Below are positions 17,499-24,736 of a DNA stretch of 64,000 nt, one piece after another (position 1 is the first letter of the stretch; each line of letters opens with the position of its first letter). The position numbers and the translations under genes are program-made. The notes under the pieces are model-generated. The model was given only the letters and a program-made list of their open reading frames with translations, did no database searches and had not been told where the DNA came from. Source of the DNA: CAMLFJ01 sp035524955 (GTDB lineage: Bacteria; Methylomirabilota; Methylomirabilia; Rokubacteriales; CSP1-6); NCBI GenBank assembly GCA_035524955.1, contig DATLFG010000074.1:53872-117871 (forward strand), given 5' to 3'.

Positions 17499-17756
17499 TC
17501 AGCCCCGGATCAGGTAGGCGCCCGGCGGCACCTTGTACTGGAGCTCTTCGCACCGGCCCGGCGGCGGCTGATGGCCCGGCGGGCGGTCGGGAAACCAGAT
17601 GCGACAGGAGCCCGGCGGCGGCAGATGACCGGGCGGAATCTTCGGCGATGCGGCGCGACCAGGGGCATAGATCGGGCCGCCGGGCTCTTCCGCAACCACC
17701 ACGGCGCAACCCGCGAAGCTTGCGGCAAGCAGCGCGCACGAGAGCAGGTATCTCAC
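17499..17756 (-). CDS. Small Pro/Gly-rich lipoprotein
   Basis: The 85-residue product has a lipoprotein-type signal with lipobox SFAGC (cysteine at residue 17). Two related segments, PPGHLPPPGSCRIWFPDR and PPGHQPPPGRCEELQY, make an internal repeat of PPG-x-x-PPPG-x-C. Small lipoproteins with this PPPG-C-RIW pattern occur in several Gram-negative lineages with no known role. The GTG start has a weak ribosome site. Its stop is 16 bases from the end of the importer operon (convergent). Confidence 0.65.
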   Translation of the reverse strand: MRYLLSCALLAASFAGCAVVVAEEPGGPIYAPGRAASPKIPPGHLPPPGSCRIWFPDRPPGHQPPPGRCEELQYKVPPGAYLIRG

Positions 17757-17856
17757 GGCCCGAGTATGCCACGCGAACCGGCCCGACGCCCGCCGCTGTC
17801 CCGGTCGAGCTGAGACGCTACCCGACGGAGTAGCTCGAGCCGGCGGAAACGGCGTG

Positions 17857-17880
17857 TGGTGTATCGTGGTTGATACACCA
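17857..17880. promoter_or_regulatory. Perfect 9-bp-arm dyad overlapping the nuclease start codon
   Basis: TGGTGTATC (17857-17865), a 6-base spacer and GATACACCA (17872-17880) form a perfect inverted repeat. Its last base is the A of the nuclease ATG. There is no ribosome site between it and the start. It could be an operator of the TGTATC-N-GATACA type recognised by GntR-like repressors, or an RNA hairpin that hides the start. Confidence 0.55.
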
Positions 17881-18437
17881 TGCGTACTCGCTCCCTCCTC
17901 GTTCTCCTTGCGCTGGCGTCGCTCCTCGCGATCCTCGCGCCGGCGCTCGACCCCTCACCCTCCACCTCCTCACCCTCTTCGAGCCCCTCACCCGCCCGTC
18001 TCCCCAGAGGGGAGAGGGGCGCCCAGAAGCTCATCGGGACGGTGGTGCGGACCGTGGATGGGGACACGGTGCACGTCAGGCTGGTGGACCGCATCGAGAA
18101 AGTGCGCTACATCGGGATCAACACGCCCGAGGTGCATCACCCGACGCGCGGGGAGGAGCCGGGCGGGCGCGCGGCCACCGAGATCAACCGCGGCCTGGTG
18201 GGGGGCCGGGCGGTGCGGCTGGAGCCGGACGTGCAGCTGCGCGACCGGTATCGGCGGCTACTGGCCTATGTCTGGGTCGAGCGCGCCGACGGCGTGGAGA
18301 TCATGGTGAACGCCGAGATGGTGCGGCTCGGCTACGCCCAGGTCATGACGATCCCGCCCAACGTGCGCCACGCGGAGATGTTCCGCAAGCTCGCCGCCGA
18401 GGCCCGCGAGCAGCGCCGGGGGCTCTGGGCGCCCTGA
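17880..18437 (+). CDS. Secreted thermonuclease-family (SNase-like) protein
   Basis: The 185-residue protein has a signal peptide (residues 1-22) and an SNase domain from about residue 48. The TVDGDTVHV calcium motif (residues 58-66), RYIGINTPE (Arg77, Glu84) and LRDRYRRLLAYVWV carry the staphylococcal-nuclease active-site pattern. It would cut nucleic acid in the periplasm or outside the cell. Residues about 24-47 (PSPSTSSPSSSPSP then ARLPRGERG) are encoded by a copy of the dispersed GC-rich repeat, so the linker between signal and domain is repeat-derived. The start codon overlaps a perfect dyad. Confidence 0.82.
   Translation: MRTRSLLVLLALASLLAILAPALDPSPSTSSPSSSPSPARLPRGERGAQKLIGTVVRTVDGDTVHVRLVDRIEKVRYIGINTPEVHHPTRGEEPGGRAATEINRGLVGGRAVRLEPDVQLRDRYRRLLAYVWVERADGVEIMVNAEMVRLGYAQVMTIPPNVRHAEMFRKLAAEAREQRRGLWAP
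17951..18020. repeat. Dispersed GC-rich inverted repeat, copy 2 (inside the nuclease gene)
   Basis: CCCCTCACCC and related runs (17951-17995) are followed by TCTCCCCAGAGGGGAGAGGGG (through 18019). The copy lies in frame within the nuclease gene and encodes its Ser/Pro linker and LPRGERG. It has a partly duplicated CCTCACCCTC left half, as does copy 1. Confidence 0.8.
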
Positions 18438-18457
18438 GCGCGTATACTGACCCTTCC

Positions 18458-19453
18458 ATGAAGATCGGCCCCCTCGAGATCCCCGCGCTGGCCCGCCTGG
18501 CCCCCATGGCCGGCATCACCAATGCGCCCTTCCGCCTCATCGCCCGGGAGTGCGGCAGCGGGCTCACGACCTCCGAGGAGATGGACGCCTCCGCGCTGCT
18601 CACCGGCCATCCGCACGCCGACGCCATCGCCGCCTACTATCCGGAGGAGCGGCCGCTCGCCATGCAGCTCCTGGGGAAGGACCCCGACCTGCTCGCGCGG
18701 GCCGCCGAGCGCTGCCAGGAGCTGGGCGCCGATATCGTGGACCTCAACATGGGCTGCCCCATGCCGAAGATCACCGGCAAGGGCAAGGGGGCGGCCCTCA
18801 TGCGGGACGTGGCGGCGACCTCGCTGATCCTGCGCGCGCTGCGCAAGGCGGTCGGCGTGCCGCTCACCGCCAAGATCCGCGGCGGCTGGGACGACGAGCA
18901 TCTGAACGCGGTCGAGGTGGCGCAGATGGCGGAGGCCGAGGGCGTGGACGCCCTCACCGTGCACCCGCGCACGCGCTCGCAGCGGTTCACCGGCCGCGCG
19001 CCCTGGACGATCATCCGGGACGTCGTGGACGCGGTGGGCGTGCCGGTCACCGGCAACGGCGACGTGCGGTCCATGGCGGAGGCGCGGCGGATGGCCGCGG
19101 AGACCGGCTGCGCCTCGGTGATGATCGGCCGCGGTGCGCTCGGCAGCCCGTGGATCTTCGACGAGGCCTTCGAGGCGCTCTCGCGGGAGGGTCAGCGCGC
19201 CTACAAGGCCCGCGTCATCGCCCGGCACGTGGCCCTGATCCGCGAGCACTTCGGGGAGAAGTACGCGCTGGTGCAGATGAAGAAGCACCTGGCGTGGTAC
19301 ACGGAAGGGCTGGGCCGGGCATCCGAGTGCCGCGCCCGCATCTTCCAGACGCGCTCCCCCGCGGAGGTGTGGGACGTGTTCCAGGCCTACTGGGACCGCC
19401 CCCGCCCGGAGATCTCCCAGACCGCCTCGACCTGGTCGGCCCGCATCGCGTAG
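18458..19453 (+). CDS. dus: tRNA dihydrouridine synthase
   Basis: The 331-residue FMN enzyme reduces uridines in the tRNA D-loop. It shows APMAGITNAPFR (residues 15-26), the catalytic cysteine C100 in LNMGCPMPKITGKGKG, LTAKIRGGWDD, VHPRTRSQRFTG and the phosphate-binding GNGDVRS and MIGRGALGSPW. The ATG at 18458 gives the normal N-terminus. The last 23 codons overlap the end of the convergent DSD1-type gene by 67 bases, and the tail there (EISQTASTWSARIA) is not family-like. DusB is the most likely subtype. Confidence 0.9.
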   Translation: MKIGPLEIPALARLAPMAGITNAPFRLIARECGSGLTTSEEMDASALLTGHPHADAIAAYYPEERPLAMQLLGKDPDLLARAAERCQELGADIVDLNMGCPMPKITGKGKGAALMRDVAATSLILRALRKAVGVPLTAKIRGGWDDEHLNAVEVAQMAEAEGVDALTVHPRTRSQRFTGRAPWTIIRDVVDAVGVPVTGNGDVRSMAEARRMAAETGCASVMIGRGALGSPWIFDEAFEALSREGQRAYKARVIARHVALIREHFGEKYALVQMKKHLAWYTEGLGRASECRARIFQTRSPAEVWDVFQAYWDRPRPEISQTASTWSARIA

Positions 19454-20487
19454 ATCCGGTCGTAGAGGTTGATGGTGGGGTCGCAGTGCGGCGGGAAGAA
19501 CTCGATGAGCTGCCCGAGCTTCGGCAGCCGCCCCGGCTCGACCGCCGTGAGCCGCCCGTGCTCGTCGCCGGCCCACGAGTACTCGACCCCCGGCCACTCC
19601 ACCGTCTCCGGCACGAAGGGCCGGTCGGTGGAGAAGGCCTTGAAGCCCGCGTCGACCATCGCCATCTCCTGGCTCGGCACGCTCACCACGGTGCTGAGCA
19701 CGGTCAGGGCCATCTCGAAGTCGTCGTAGGCCGCCCCGCGCGGGCTGCCGATGCGCCGGTAGTCGAGGTCCATCACGCAGTAGGAGCCGGCCTGCAGCTC
19801 GGTGAGACCGGCCAGCTCCACGTCGATGTTGAAGGTGCCGCTCGAGCCGCCGCTCACGATGTCCACCGCCATGCCGTGCTTCTCGAACAGCTCGCGCGTC
19901 TTCATGAGCCGGCCCATGCAGCGCCGCGACGTCCGCCGCCGCTCCTCGAAGCCCACCACGTGCGCGCAGTGCCCCGCGTAGCCCTGCAGCCCGCGCAGAT
20001 GCAGCGCGGGCTCGGCCATCACCTCGCGCCCGAGATCGCGGGCCGGCTCGCCGGGCTGGACGCCGGTGCGGCGGCCGAGCACGTCCACGTCCACCAGCAC
20101 GTTGAGCACGAGCCCGGCCCGCTTCACCGCCGCGCCCAGCTCGCGCACGTTGTCGGGATGGTCCACCACCACCAGGGTCTCGGGCTGGCGGCGCAGCACC
20201 CCGAGCAGGCGGCCGATCTTCTCCGGCCCCACTACCTCGGTGGTGATCAGGAGATTGCGCACCCCGGCGGCGGCCATCACCTCGGCCTCGCCCACCTTCG
20301 CCACGCAGACGCCGACCGCGCCGGCCGCCACCTGGCGGCGCGCGATCTCCGGGCACTTGTGGGTCTTCGAATGCGGCCGGAGCTTCTTGCCCGCGGCCTT
20401 CACCTGGGCCGCCATCTTCTGGAGATTGCGCTCGAAGCGGTCGAGATCCAGGAGCAGCGCGGGCGTGGGGAGCTCGGATCGCGTCAT
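19387..20487 (-). CDS. DSD1-type PLP enzyme (D-threonine aldolase/D-serine dehydratase family)
   Basis: The 366-residue fold-type III PLP protein has RPHSKTHK at residues 37-44, which holds the PLP lysine. GGSSGTFNID (phosphate binding) follows, and FFPPHCDPTINLYD near the C-terminus has His334/Cys335, matching the metal-binding site of D-threonine aldolases and eukaryotic-type D-serine dehydratases. The reaction would be cleavage or deamination of a D-beta-hydroxy amino acid. The ATG at 20487 begins the TPALLLDLD strand directly. Its 3' end overlaps dus by 67 bases, tail to tail. The true substrate cannot be told from sequence. Confidence 0.85.
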   Translation of the reverse strand: MTRSELPTPALLLDLDRFERNLQKMAAQVKAAGKKLRPHSKTHKCPEIARRQVAAGAVGVCVAKVGEAEVMAAAGVRNLLITTEVVGPEKIGRLLGVLRRQPETLVVVDHPDNVRELGAAVKRAGLVLNVLVDVDVLGRRTGVQPGEPARDLGREVMAEPALHLRGLQGYAGHCAHVVGFEERRRTSRRCMGRLMKTRELFEKHGMAVDIVSGGSSGTFNIDVELAGLTELQAGSYCVMDLDYRRIGSPRGAAYDDFEMALTVLSTVVSVPSQEMAMVDAGFKAFSTDRPFVPETVEWPGVEYSWAGDEHGRLTAVEPGRLPKLGQLIEFFPPHCDPTINLYDRIYAMRADQVEAVWEISGRGRSQ

Positions 20488-20553
20488 GGCGCCCCGGAGC
20501 ATACCACGCCGTCCCGGCCGGAGGCCCGACCGGGGCGGCGGAAGACCGGAAGA

Positions 20554-21027
20554 TCAGAAGGCGCGCGCGCGGCGGCGGGCGGCGTCCTCGGCGCGCCGGT
20601 CCAGCTTGGCGGCCTCGGCCCTGGCGAGCCGCTCGGCGTCGCGATCGCCGAGGCGCCCGAAGGCGTCGCCCGCCGCCAGCACGCCGTCGCGCGACGCCTG
20701 CCGGTGCGCCCGGAGCATGGCCGTTCGATAGGCGCGCCGCGCGCGGGGTTCGAAGACGTCGAGCGCTCCGCTGGCGCGGCCGGCGCGCACCGCCGCGTCG
20801 CCGACCGCGAGCATGCCCGGCCAGCCCCGGCTCACGTGCGCGGCCACGTAGGCTTCGCGCCACGCCGCGGTGGCGGCCGTCGTCTCGCCGCGGGCGAGCG
20901 CCCGATCCATCTCGGCGATTCCCGGGGCCCAGCCCGCGCGATCGGCGGCCGAGGCCACCGGGACCCACGGGAGCCCGATGACTGCGACCAGCAGGAGGAG
21001 CAACATCGTCCGCGTGCGCTGTCTCAT
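20554..21027 (-). CDS. Secreted helical hypothetical protein, 157 aa
   Basis: The ATG at 21027 follows GAGGAGGTGG. The product has a signal peptide (about residues 8-27, ending PVASA). The Ala/Arg-rich helical region that follows has TPR-like spacing (WREAYVAAH, AVRAGRASGALDVF, YRTAMLRAHRQ) and a basic end. I do not recognise the family. A proposed longer start upstream adds only nine residues. It stands alone between the DSD1 enzyme and the TPM genes; the 145 bases upstream hold no gene. Confidence 0.6.
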   Translation of the reverse strand: MRQRTRTMLLLLLVAVIGLPWVPVASAADRAGWAPGIAEMDRALARGETTAATAAWREAYVAAHVSRGWPGMLAVGDAAVRAGRASGALDVFEPRARRAYRTAMLRAHRQASRDGVLAAGDAFGRLGDRDAERLARAEAAKLDRRAEDAARRRARAF

Positions 21028-21172
21028 GGCCACCTCCTCGTCGACATGAAGCATCGGGCCGAGGAGAGAGCACCACCTGTGCCAGGCGCCAACCCCGTGA
21101 AAAGACGGCGCGCGCCGGGCCTCGTGTCCGCGGACGAACGGGCACGACGCCCGACGGCGGCAGAATGCCTGC

Positions 21173-21628
21173 TCAGGACGGCTCGACGCTCACCCGATCG
21201 GGTAGCTCGTTGACGTCGTCGGGCCGGCGGGGGAAGTGCCGCCGCAGCTCCGCGCCCACCCGGCCCACGCCGTGCACCAGACCGTCGCGGAACTGCCCCG
21301 CGCGGAAGTGCGCCAGGACCGCCTCGACGAGCGTGTCCCAGTAGGCCTGGCCCACCCGCTCGTGGATCCCGCGGTCGCCCAGGACCGCGAGCTTGTGGTC
21401 CTCGATGCTCACGTAGATGAGCACGCCGTTCCGCGCGGCGGTCCGGTCCATGCCGAGCCGCTCGAAGACCAGCGCGGCCCGCCCCAGCGCGTCGCCCGGA
21501 CAGCGCGCGTCGAGATGCACCCGGATCTCGGCGGAGGTCGCGGCCTCCGCGGTCGCGACGGCCGCCGCCACCGCATCCAGACCGGGCTGGTCGAGGAAGC
21601 GCCGCACCCAGCGTGGAGGACGCGGCAT
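21173..21628 (-). CDS. TPM-domain protein (YgcG/psb32-like), cytoplasmic
   Basis: The 151-residue protein has the TPM_phosphatase core: AEAATSAEIRVHLDARCPG, GVLIYVSIEDHKLAVLGDRGIHE and FRDGLVHGVGRVGAEL. There is no signal peptide. Its ATG overlaps the TGA of the preceding TPM-domain gene by one base, so the two are translated together. TPM proteins in plants and cyanobacteria act in photosystem II repair; bacterial ones accompany LemA, with no settled role. Here LemA, YgcG-like and this protein form one operon. Confidence 0.82.
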   Translation of the reverse strand: MPRPPRWVRRFLDQPGLDAVAAAVATAEAATSAEIRVHLDARCPGDALGRAALVFERLGMDRTAARNGVLIYVSIEDHKLAVLGDRGIHERVGQAYWDTLVEAVLAHFRAGQFRDGLVHGVGRVGAELRRHFPRRPDDVNELPDRVSVEPS

Positions 21629-22398
21629 CACCAGCTCCCGCTCGATCCGCCGCCGCCGAAGCCGCCGCCGCCCCCGCTGAACCCGCCGCCGGCCCGGCTG
21701 CCGCCGCGGCCACCGCCGAAGCCACCCCCGCCGACGAAGGGTCCGCCCCAGCCGGCCGAGCTCCCCGTCCATCCGCGGCGCCGCACCGCCGCGCTCTGCA
21801 TGCGGTTCTGCACGAGGATCGCGATCAGCACGAGCACCACGAACAGCACGCTCAGCTCCCGCCCGCCCAGACCCTCCGACCGGCCTCCCCGGCCCGCCGA
21901 CGGCGGGCGAACGTAGGTGCCGGCGATCGCGCGGTCGATGGCGTCGAGACCCGCCGCGATGCCGTCCGCGGTGTGTCCCTCGCGGAAGCGCGGCGCCACC
22001 ACGTCGCGGAGAATGGAGGATGCGATGGCGTCGGTGAGGCTGCCCTCGAGCCCGTAGCCGACCTCGATGCGCATCTTCCGGTCGTCGAGGAAGACGAGGA
22101 AGATGACGCCGTTGTCGAGGCCCTTCTGGCCGATCCGCCAGGCCTCGGCCAGGCGGATCGAGTAGCCCTCGAGGCTCTCGCCCGCGAGCGAGCGGAAGAC
22201 CGCGACCACCACCTGGTTGCGGCTGGTGGCCTCCCGGGCGATCAGCTGCCGCTCGAGGCGGTCCCGGTCGGCGGGGCTCAGCGCGCCCGCATAGTCGTTG
22301 ACGCGCCGGTCGGGCGGCGGCGGGACGGAGAGCCCCGCCGCGCCCGGCACCGCCAGGAGGGCCAGCAGCACGAGCGCGGCGGCGACGCGCCGGAGCAC
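21628..22398 (-). CDS. YgcG-type TPM-domain protein with Gly-rich tail
   Basis: From GTG 22398 the product is 256 residues. A signal peptide (LVLLALLAVPGAAG) is followed by the TPM domain (VNDYAGALSPADRDRLERQL, VIFLVFLDDRKMRIEVGYGLEGSLTDA). A membrane helix (LSVLFVVLVLIAILV) and a C-terminal Gly/Ser-rich tail (GGGGFGGG type) follow. This is the usual layout of exported YgcG proteins. The frame is open to 22467, but that part runs through a palindromic element, so the later GTG is preferred; the ribosome site is weak and the start uncertain. It is co-transcribed with lemA. Confidence 0.8.
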   Translation of the reverse strand: MLRRVAAALVLLALLAVPGAAGLSVPPPPDRRVNDYAGALSPADRDRLERQLIAREATSRNQVVVAVFRSLAGESLEGYSIRLAEAWRIGQKGLDNGVIFLVFLDDRKMRIEVGYGLEGSLTDAIASSILRDVVAPRFREGHTADGIAAGLDAIDRAIAGTYVRPPSAGRGGRSEGLGGRELSVLFVVLVLIAILVQNRMQSAAVRRRGWTGSSAGWGGPFVGGGGFGGGRGGSRAGGGFSGGGGGFGGGGSSGSW

Positions 22399-22450
22399 GA
22401 GCGCGGTTGAAAGACCCGCGGGCCGCTCAAGAAGGTCCCGATGCGAGGCG

Positions 22451-22510
22451 GCGCCCGACGGCCGCACGCGAAGCGTACTCGCTGTACGTTGAGCGTGCGG
22501 CCGAGGGCGC
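22451..22510. repeat. Long imperfect hairpin between lemA and the YgcG-like gene
   Basis: The left arm 22451-22478 and right arm 22484-22510 are near-perfect inverted copies (GCGCCC-GACGGCCGCACGC-GAAGCGTAC against its complement, with four mismatches). A 5-base loop TCGCT lies between them. It lies between co-directional genes and may attenuate or process the lemA transcript, or be a REP-like element. No second copy was noticed in the window. Confidence 0.75.
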
Positions 22511-22543
22511 CAACGAAGCAGATGGCCCTTTTTCAGCGGCCTG

Positions 22544-23137
22544 CTAGAACTTCACCTTGGGCGCGTCCTGACTGCCGGGCGCCGCCTCGAAGTAGGCCTT
22601 GTCCTTGAAGCCGCGCAGCGAAGCCACCAGGCTGCCCGGGAAGAGGCGCAGCCGAACATTGTAGTCGCGCACCGCCTCGCTGTAGCGCATGCGCTCCACC
22701 GCGATGCGGTTCTCGGTTCCCTCGAGCTGGCTCTGCAGGGTGAGGAAGTTCTGGTTGGACTTGAGATCGGGATAGCGCTCGACGGTGACCAGCAGCCGCG
22801 CGAGGGCGCCGCCGAGCTCCTGCTGCGCCGCCTGGAACTTGCGGAACGCCTCGGGATCGTTGACCAGCTCGGGGGTGGCCTTGATGCCGGCCACGCTGGC
22901 GCGCGCCCGGGTGACCTCGTCGAGCACGGTGCGCTCCTGCGCCGCGTACCCCTTGACGGTCTCGACCAGGTTCGGGATGAGGTCGGCGCGTCGCTGGTAG
23001 ACGTTCTCCACCTGCGCCCACCTCTCGTTGACCGCCTGCTCCTGGGCCACCAGCTGGTTGTTGATGCCGATGGCCCAGCCGACGCCGCCGATGACGATCA
23101 GGACGATCACGCCGAGCACGATCAGGCCGGTTCTCAT
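22544..23137 (-). CDS. lemA: LemA family protein
   Basis: The 197-residue protein has an N-terminal membrane helix (residues 4-24) and the LemA coiled-coil domain. Typical runs are NNQLVAQEQAVNERWAQVENVYQRR (cut across its heptads), RADLIPNLVETVKGYA and RYNEAVRDYN-like RYSEAVRDYNVRL, plus FPGSLVA. LemA proteins are membrane-anchored with the helical domain outside and often accompany TPM proteins. The ATG at 23137 is 21 bases after the stop of the hydrogenase-like large-subunit gene on the same strand. The LemA-TPM set may therefore share its transcript. Confidence 0.9.
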   Translation of the reverse strand: MRTGLIVLGVIVLIVIGGVGWAIGINNQLVAQEQAVNERWAQVENVYQRRADLIPNLVETVKGYAAQERTVLDEVTRARASVAGIKATPELVNDPEAFRKFQAAQQELGGALARLLVTVERYPDLKSNQNFLTLQSQLEGTENRIAVERMRYSEAVRDYNVRLRLFPGSLVASLRGFKDKAYFEAAPGSQDAPKVKF

Positions 23138-23158
23138 GGCGTCAGTATACCCCCCGCG

Positions 23159-24736
23159 TCAGAGATCGTTGCCCGAGTACGACTGGTTGAACGACTTGTT
23201 GCAGAGCGGGAAGTCCGGGACGATGTTCTTGAGCAGCGCGTAGGAAAGCGGACGCCAGTTGAGGAAGGACGGATCCATGATCTTCACGCGGTGCAACCGC
23301 CCCCGGCCGTCCGCCATCACCCAGTGCACGATGGCGCCCCGCCAGCCTTCCACCAGCCCGAAGGCGGGCGCCCAGGGCGGCAGCGGACCGAGGGGCGCGG
23401 TCAGCGGCCCCGCGGGCAGCCGCGTCACGGCTTCCCGGATGAGCCGGACCGATTCCCGCGCCTCCTCGACCCGCACCAGGGTCCGCGCCTTGACGTCGCC
23501 GGATTCGAAGACCGGGACCCGCACCTCGAGGCTCCCATAGGCGGCGAAGGGATGGTCGCGTCGCACGTCGGCGTCGATGCCCGACGCCCGGGCCACGTAG
23601 CCCAGCACGCCGTGGTCACGCGCGGTGCGCGTGGTCAGTCGGCCGGTCCCGTCGAGCCGGTCCATCACGAGCGTGTTCTCGAGCGCGAGCCCGACGATCT
23701 CCTCGAAATCGGCGAGCGCGGCCCCCAGCTCGGTGGGCAGGTCCAGGTCGGCCGGCAGATCGTGACCCACGCCACCGGGCACGACCCCCCCGCGCAGCAG
23801 CCGGTTGCCGGTCAGCCGCTTGTTGAGACGCAGCAAGCGCTCGCGGATCCGGAAGCAGTGGGAGTGCGCCACCGCGTAACCGGTGTCGTTGGCGATCATG
23901 CCGAAGTCGCCCACGTGGTTGTAGAGGCGCTCCATCTCCAGGAGGATCACCCGCAGCCAGCGCGCCCGGTCCGGCACCACGGTGCCGGCGGCGGCCTCGA
24001 GCGCCTGGCAGAAGGCGAGCGAGTGGCCGATGGTCGTGTCCCCGGACACGCGCTCGGCCAGCTCGACCCCCACCGCCGGCTCGCGGTCCTCGAAGAGCTT
24101 CTCGGTGCCCTTGTGCGTGAAGTACAGCCGCGACTTCATGTCGATGATCGTCTCGCCCACCACGCTGAAGCGGAAGTGGCCCGGCTCGATCACCCCGGCG
24201 TGGACGGGACCGACCGGGATCTCGTACACGCCCTCGCCGCCCACCTCGGTGAAGGGGAAGGCGCGCCCGTCGTCGGCGAACTCGCGCGTCGTCGCGTCCT
24301 TTCGCAGAGGGAAGTAGTCGGCCGGCCAGAACGCGTGCCGCACGAGCGGCCGCGGATCGGGGTGGCCCTCGGCGGCGATCCCGAAGAGATCGTGGATCTC
24401 CCGCTCGAAGCGCGAGGCCGGATAGTGGAAGGTGGCCAGCGAGACGATCACGGGGGCGGCGGCGGGCACGTCGGCGGTGGCGTGGACGAACCAGTTCTCC
24501 CGCTCGGGGGCGAACAGATAGTGGACCTCGAACACGCCGCGGTCGGCCCGGCGGTCGCCCGCGGCCGCGAAGATCAGCTCCGCGCCGAAGCCCATCCGTA
24601 GGAGCGCGGCCAGCGCGGGGACCGCGGCGGAGCGGACCGAGCAGTGGAGCTCGTTGCCCCGCACCAGACGGGCGTCACCGACCCGGTCGGCGTACTTCTC
24701 CCCGAGAACACTCATGAGCTGGGACAGACGGGTCAT
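23159..24736 (-). CDS. Ehr-type large subunit (HyfG/HycE-like, NuoC-NuoD fusion, no nickel site)
   Basis: The 525-residue soluble subunit fuses a NuoC-like domain (residues 1-145, ending FEREIHDLFGI and WPADYFPLRK) to a NuoD/hydrogenase large-subunit domain (residues 160-525). In [NiFe] hydrogenases the nickel is held by two CxxC pairs. Here the first position reads RVSGDTTIGHSLAFCQALE (residues 229-247), with no cysteine pair. The second reads PDFPLCNKSF (about 507-516), with a single cysteine. This loss is the mark of energy-converting hydrogenase-related (Ehr) complexes and complex I, so H2 chemistry is unlikely. The ATG at 24736 overlaps the stop of the HyfF-like gene (ATGA). Confidence 0.88.
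   Translation of the reverse strand: MTRLSQLMSVLGEKYADRVGDARLVRGNELHCSVRSAAVPALAALLRMGFGAELIFAAAGDRRADRGVFEVHYLFAPERENWFVHATADVPAAAPVIVSLATFHYPASRFEREIHDLFGIAAEGHPDPRPLVRHAFWPADYFPLRKDATTREFADDGRAFPFTEVGGEGVYEIPVGPVHAGVIEPGHFRFSVVGETIIDMKSRLYFTHKGTEKLFEDREPAVGVELAERVSGDTTIGHSLAFCQALEAAAGTVVPDRARWLRVILLEMERLYNHVGDFGMIANDTGYAVAHSHCFRIRERLLRLNKRLTGNRLLRGGVVPGGVGHDLPADLDLPTELGAALADFEEIVGLALENTLVMDRLDGTGRLTTRTARDHGVLGYVARASGIDADVRRDHPFAAYGSLEVRVPVFESGDVKARTLVRVEEARESVRLIREAVTRLPAGPLTAPLGPLPPWAPAFGLVEGWRGAIVHWVMADGRGRLHRVKIMDPSFLNWRPLSYALLKNIVPDFPLCNKSFNQSYSGNDL

Noticed and set aside
23159..24736. Calling the large subunit a working [NiFe] hydrogenase
   Set aside because: Both nickel-binding cysteine pairs are absent and no maturation genes are present.
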